Source: Spirochaetales bacterium (GTDB lineage: Bacteria; Spirochaetota; Spirochaetia; SZUA-6; DRHE01). From it: DNA of 14,037 nucleotides. Shown piece by piece: positions 14,018 to 14,037 of this stretch. The notes under the pieces were generated by a model. The model was not told the origin of the DNA. It saw nothing but the letters and a program-made list of their open reading frames with translations, and searched no databases. The position numbers and the translations under genes are program-made. Location of the stretch: contig JAFGQJ010000236.1 of the NCBI GenBank assembly GCA_016935715.1, positions 1 through 14,037 of the forward strand, read 5' to 3'. How positions within the stretch are numbered: position 1 is the stretch's first letter; the number at the start of each line of letters is the position of its first letter.

Positions 14018-14037
14018 CGGGAGCGACGGGGTTTGAA
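14018..14037 (-). tRNA. 3' end of a tRNA gene (partial; tRNA-Asp likely)
   Basis: The - strand reads T-loop TTCAAAC, T-stem CCCGT, acceptor strand CGCTCCC and discriminator G, and then runs out into the hairpin. The implied 5' acceptor GGGAGCG and G73 fit tRNA-Asp best; Asn is the other common G73 tRNA. The rest lies outside the window. CCA is not encoded. Confidence 0.65.

Noticed and set aside
1..14037. CRISPR array, insertion sequence, prophage or defence island
   Set aside because: No direct repeats with spacers, transposase, integrase or terminal inverted repeats were seen; all sizeable frames are accounted for by housekeeping or regulatory genes.

Overview
The window looks like a G+C-rich bacterial chromosome segment with ordinary housekeeping content and dense packing. 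I see no mobile element, CRISPR array, prophage or toxin gene. Several traits together point to a spirochaete (Spirochaetota, free-living Spirochaeta-like), as inference only: a DNA-binding HTH fused to a PTS EIIA domain, an about 835-residue HrpA lacking the long proteobacterial C-terminus, a histidyl-tRNA synthetase of the eukaryote-like type, a short poly(A) polymerase, and a peptidase-MA/TPR exported protein. TTG and GTG starts are frequent.

Left part (1-4002, + strand): an HTH-EIIA regulator (27-704); a P-loop/Asp23-domain protein (791-1684) overlapping an AI-2E family membrane protein (1641-2762); and an exported peptidase-MA-like TPR protein (2794-4002). Sigma70-type promoters with perfect TTGACA boxes precede the second and fourth of these genes.

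Middle part (3992-9011): pcnB (- strand) overlaps the TPR gene tail to tail by 11 nt. It is divergent from hisS and hrpA (+ strand). The two good promoters of this divergon stand back to back, and a perfect 6+6 inverted repeat covers both -35 boxes.

Right part (9041-14037, - strand): transcription runs leftward from a tRNA pair (3' end of a probable tRNA-Asp, a terminator-like hairpin, then a complete tRNA-Pro(CGG)) into a tightly packed five-gene operon. Its order is LysM/degenerate LytM protein (NlpD-like), group-2 sigma factor (RpoS-like), aroA, aroB, and a cyclic-nucleotide-binding protein. The last three genes are joined by 4-nt GTGA/ATGA overlaps. The NlpD-like/RpoS-like order recalls the nlpD-rpoS locus of gammaproteobacteria and is the most interesting piece of context here. 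Joining a sigma factor and a cNMP sensor to two shikimate-pathway enzymes suggests co-expression of regulation, envelope and aromatic biosynthesis functions, but not a demonstrable new system.
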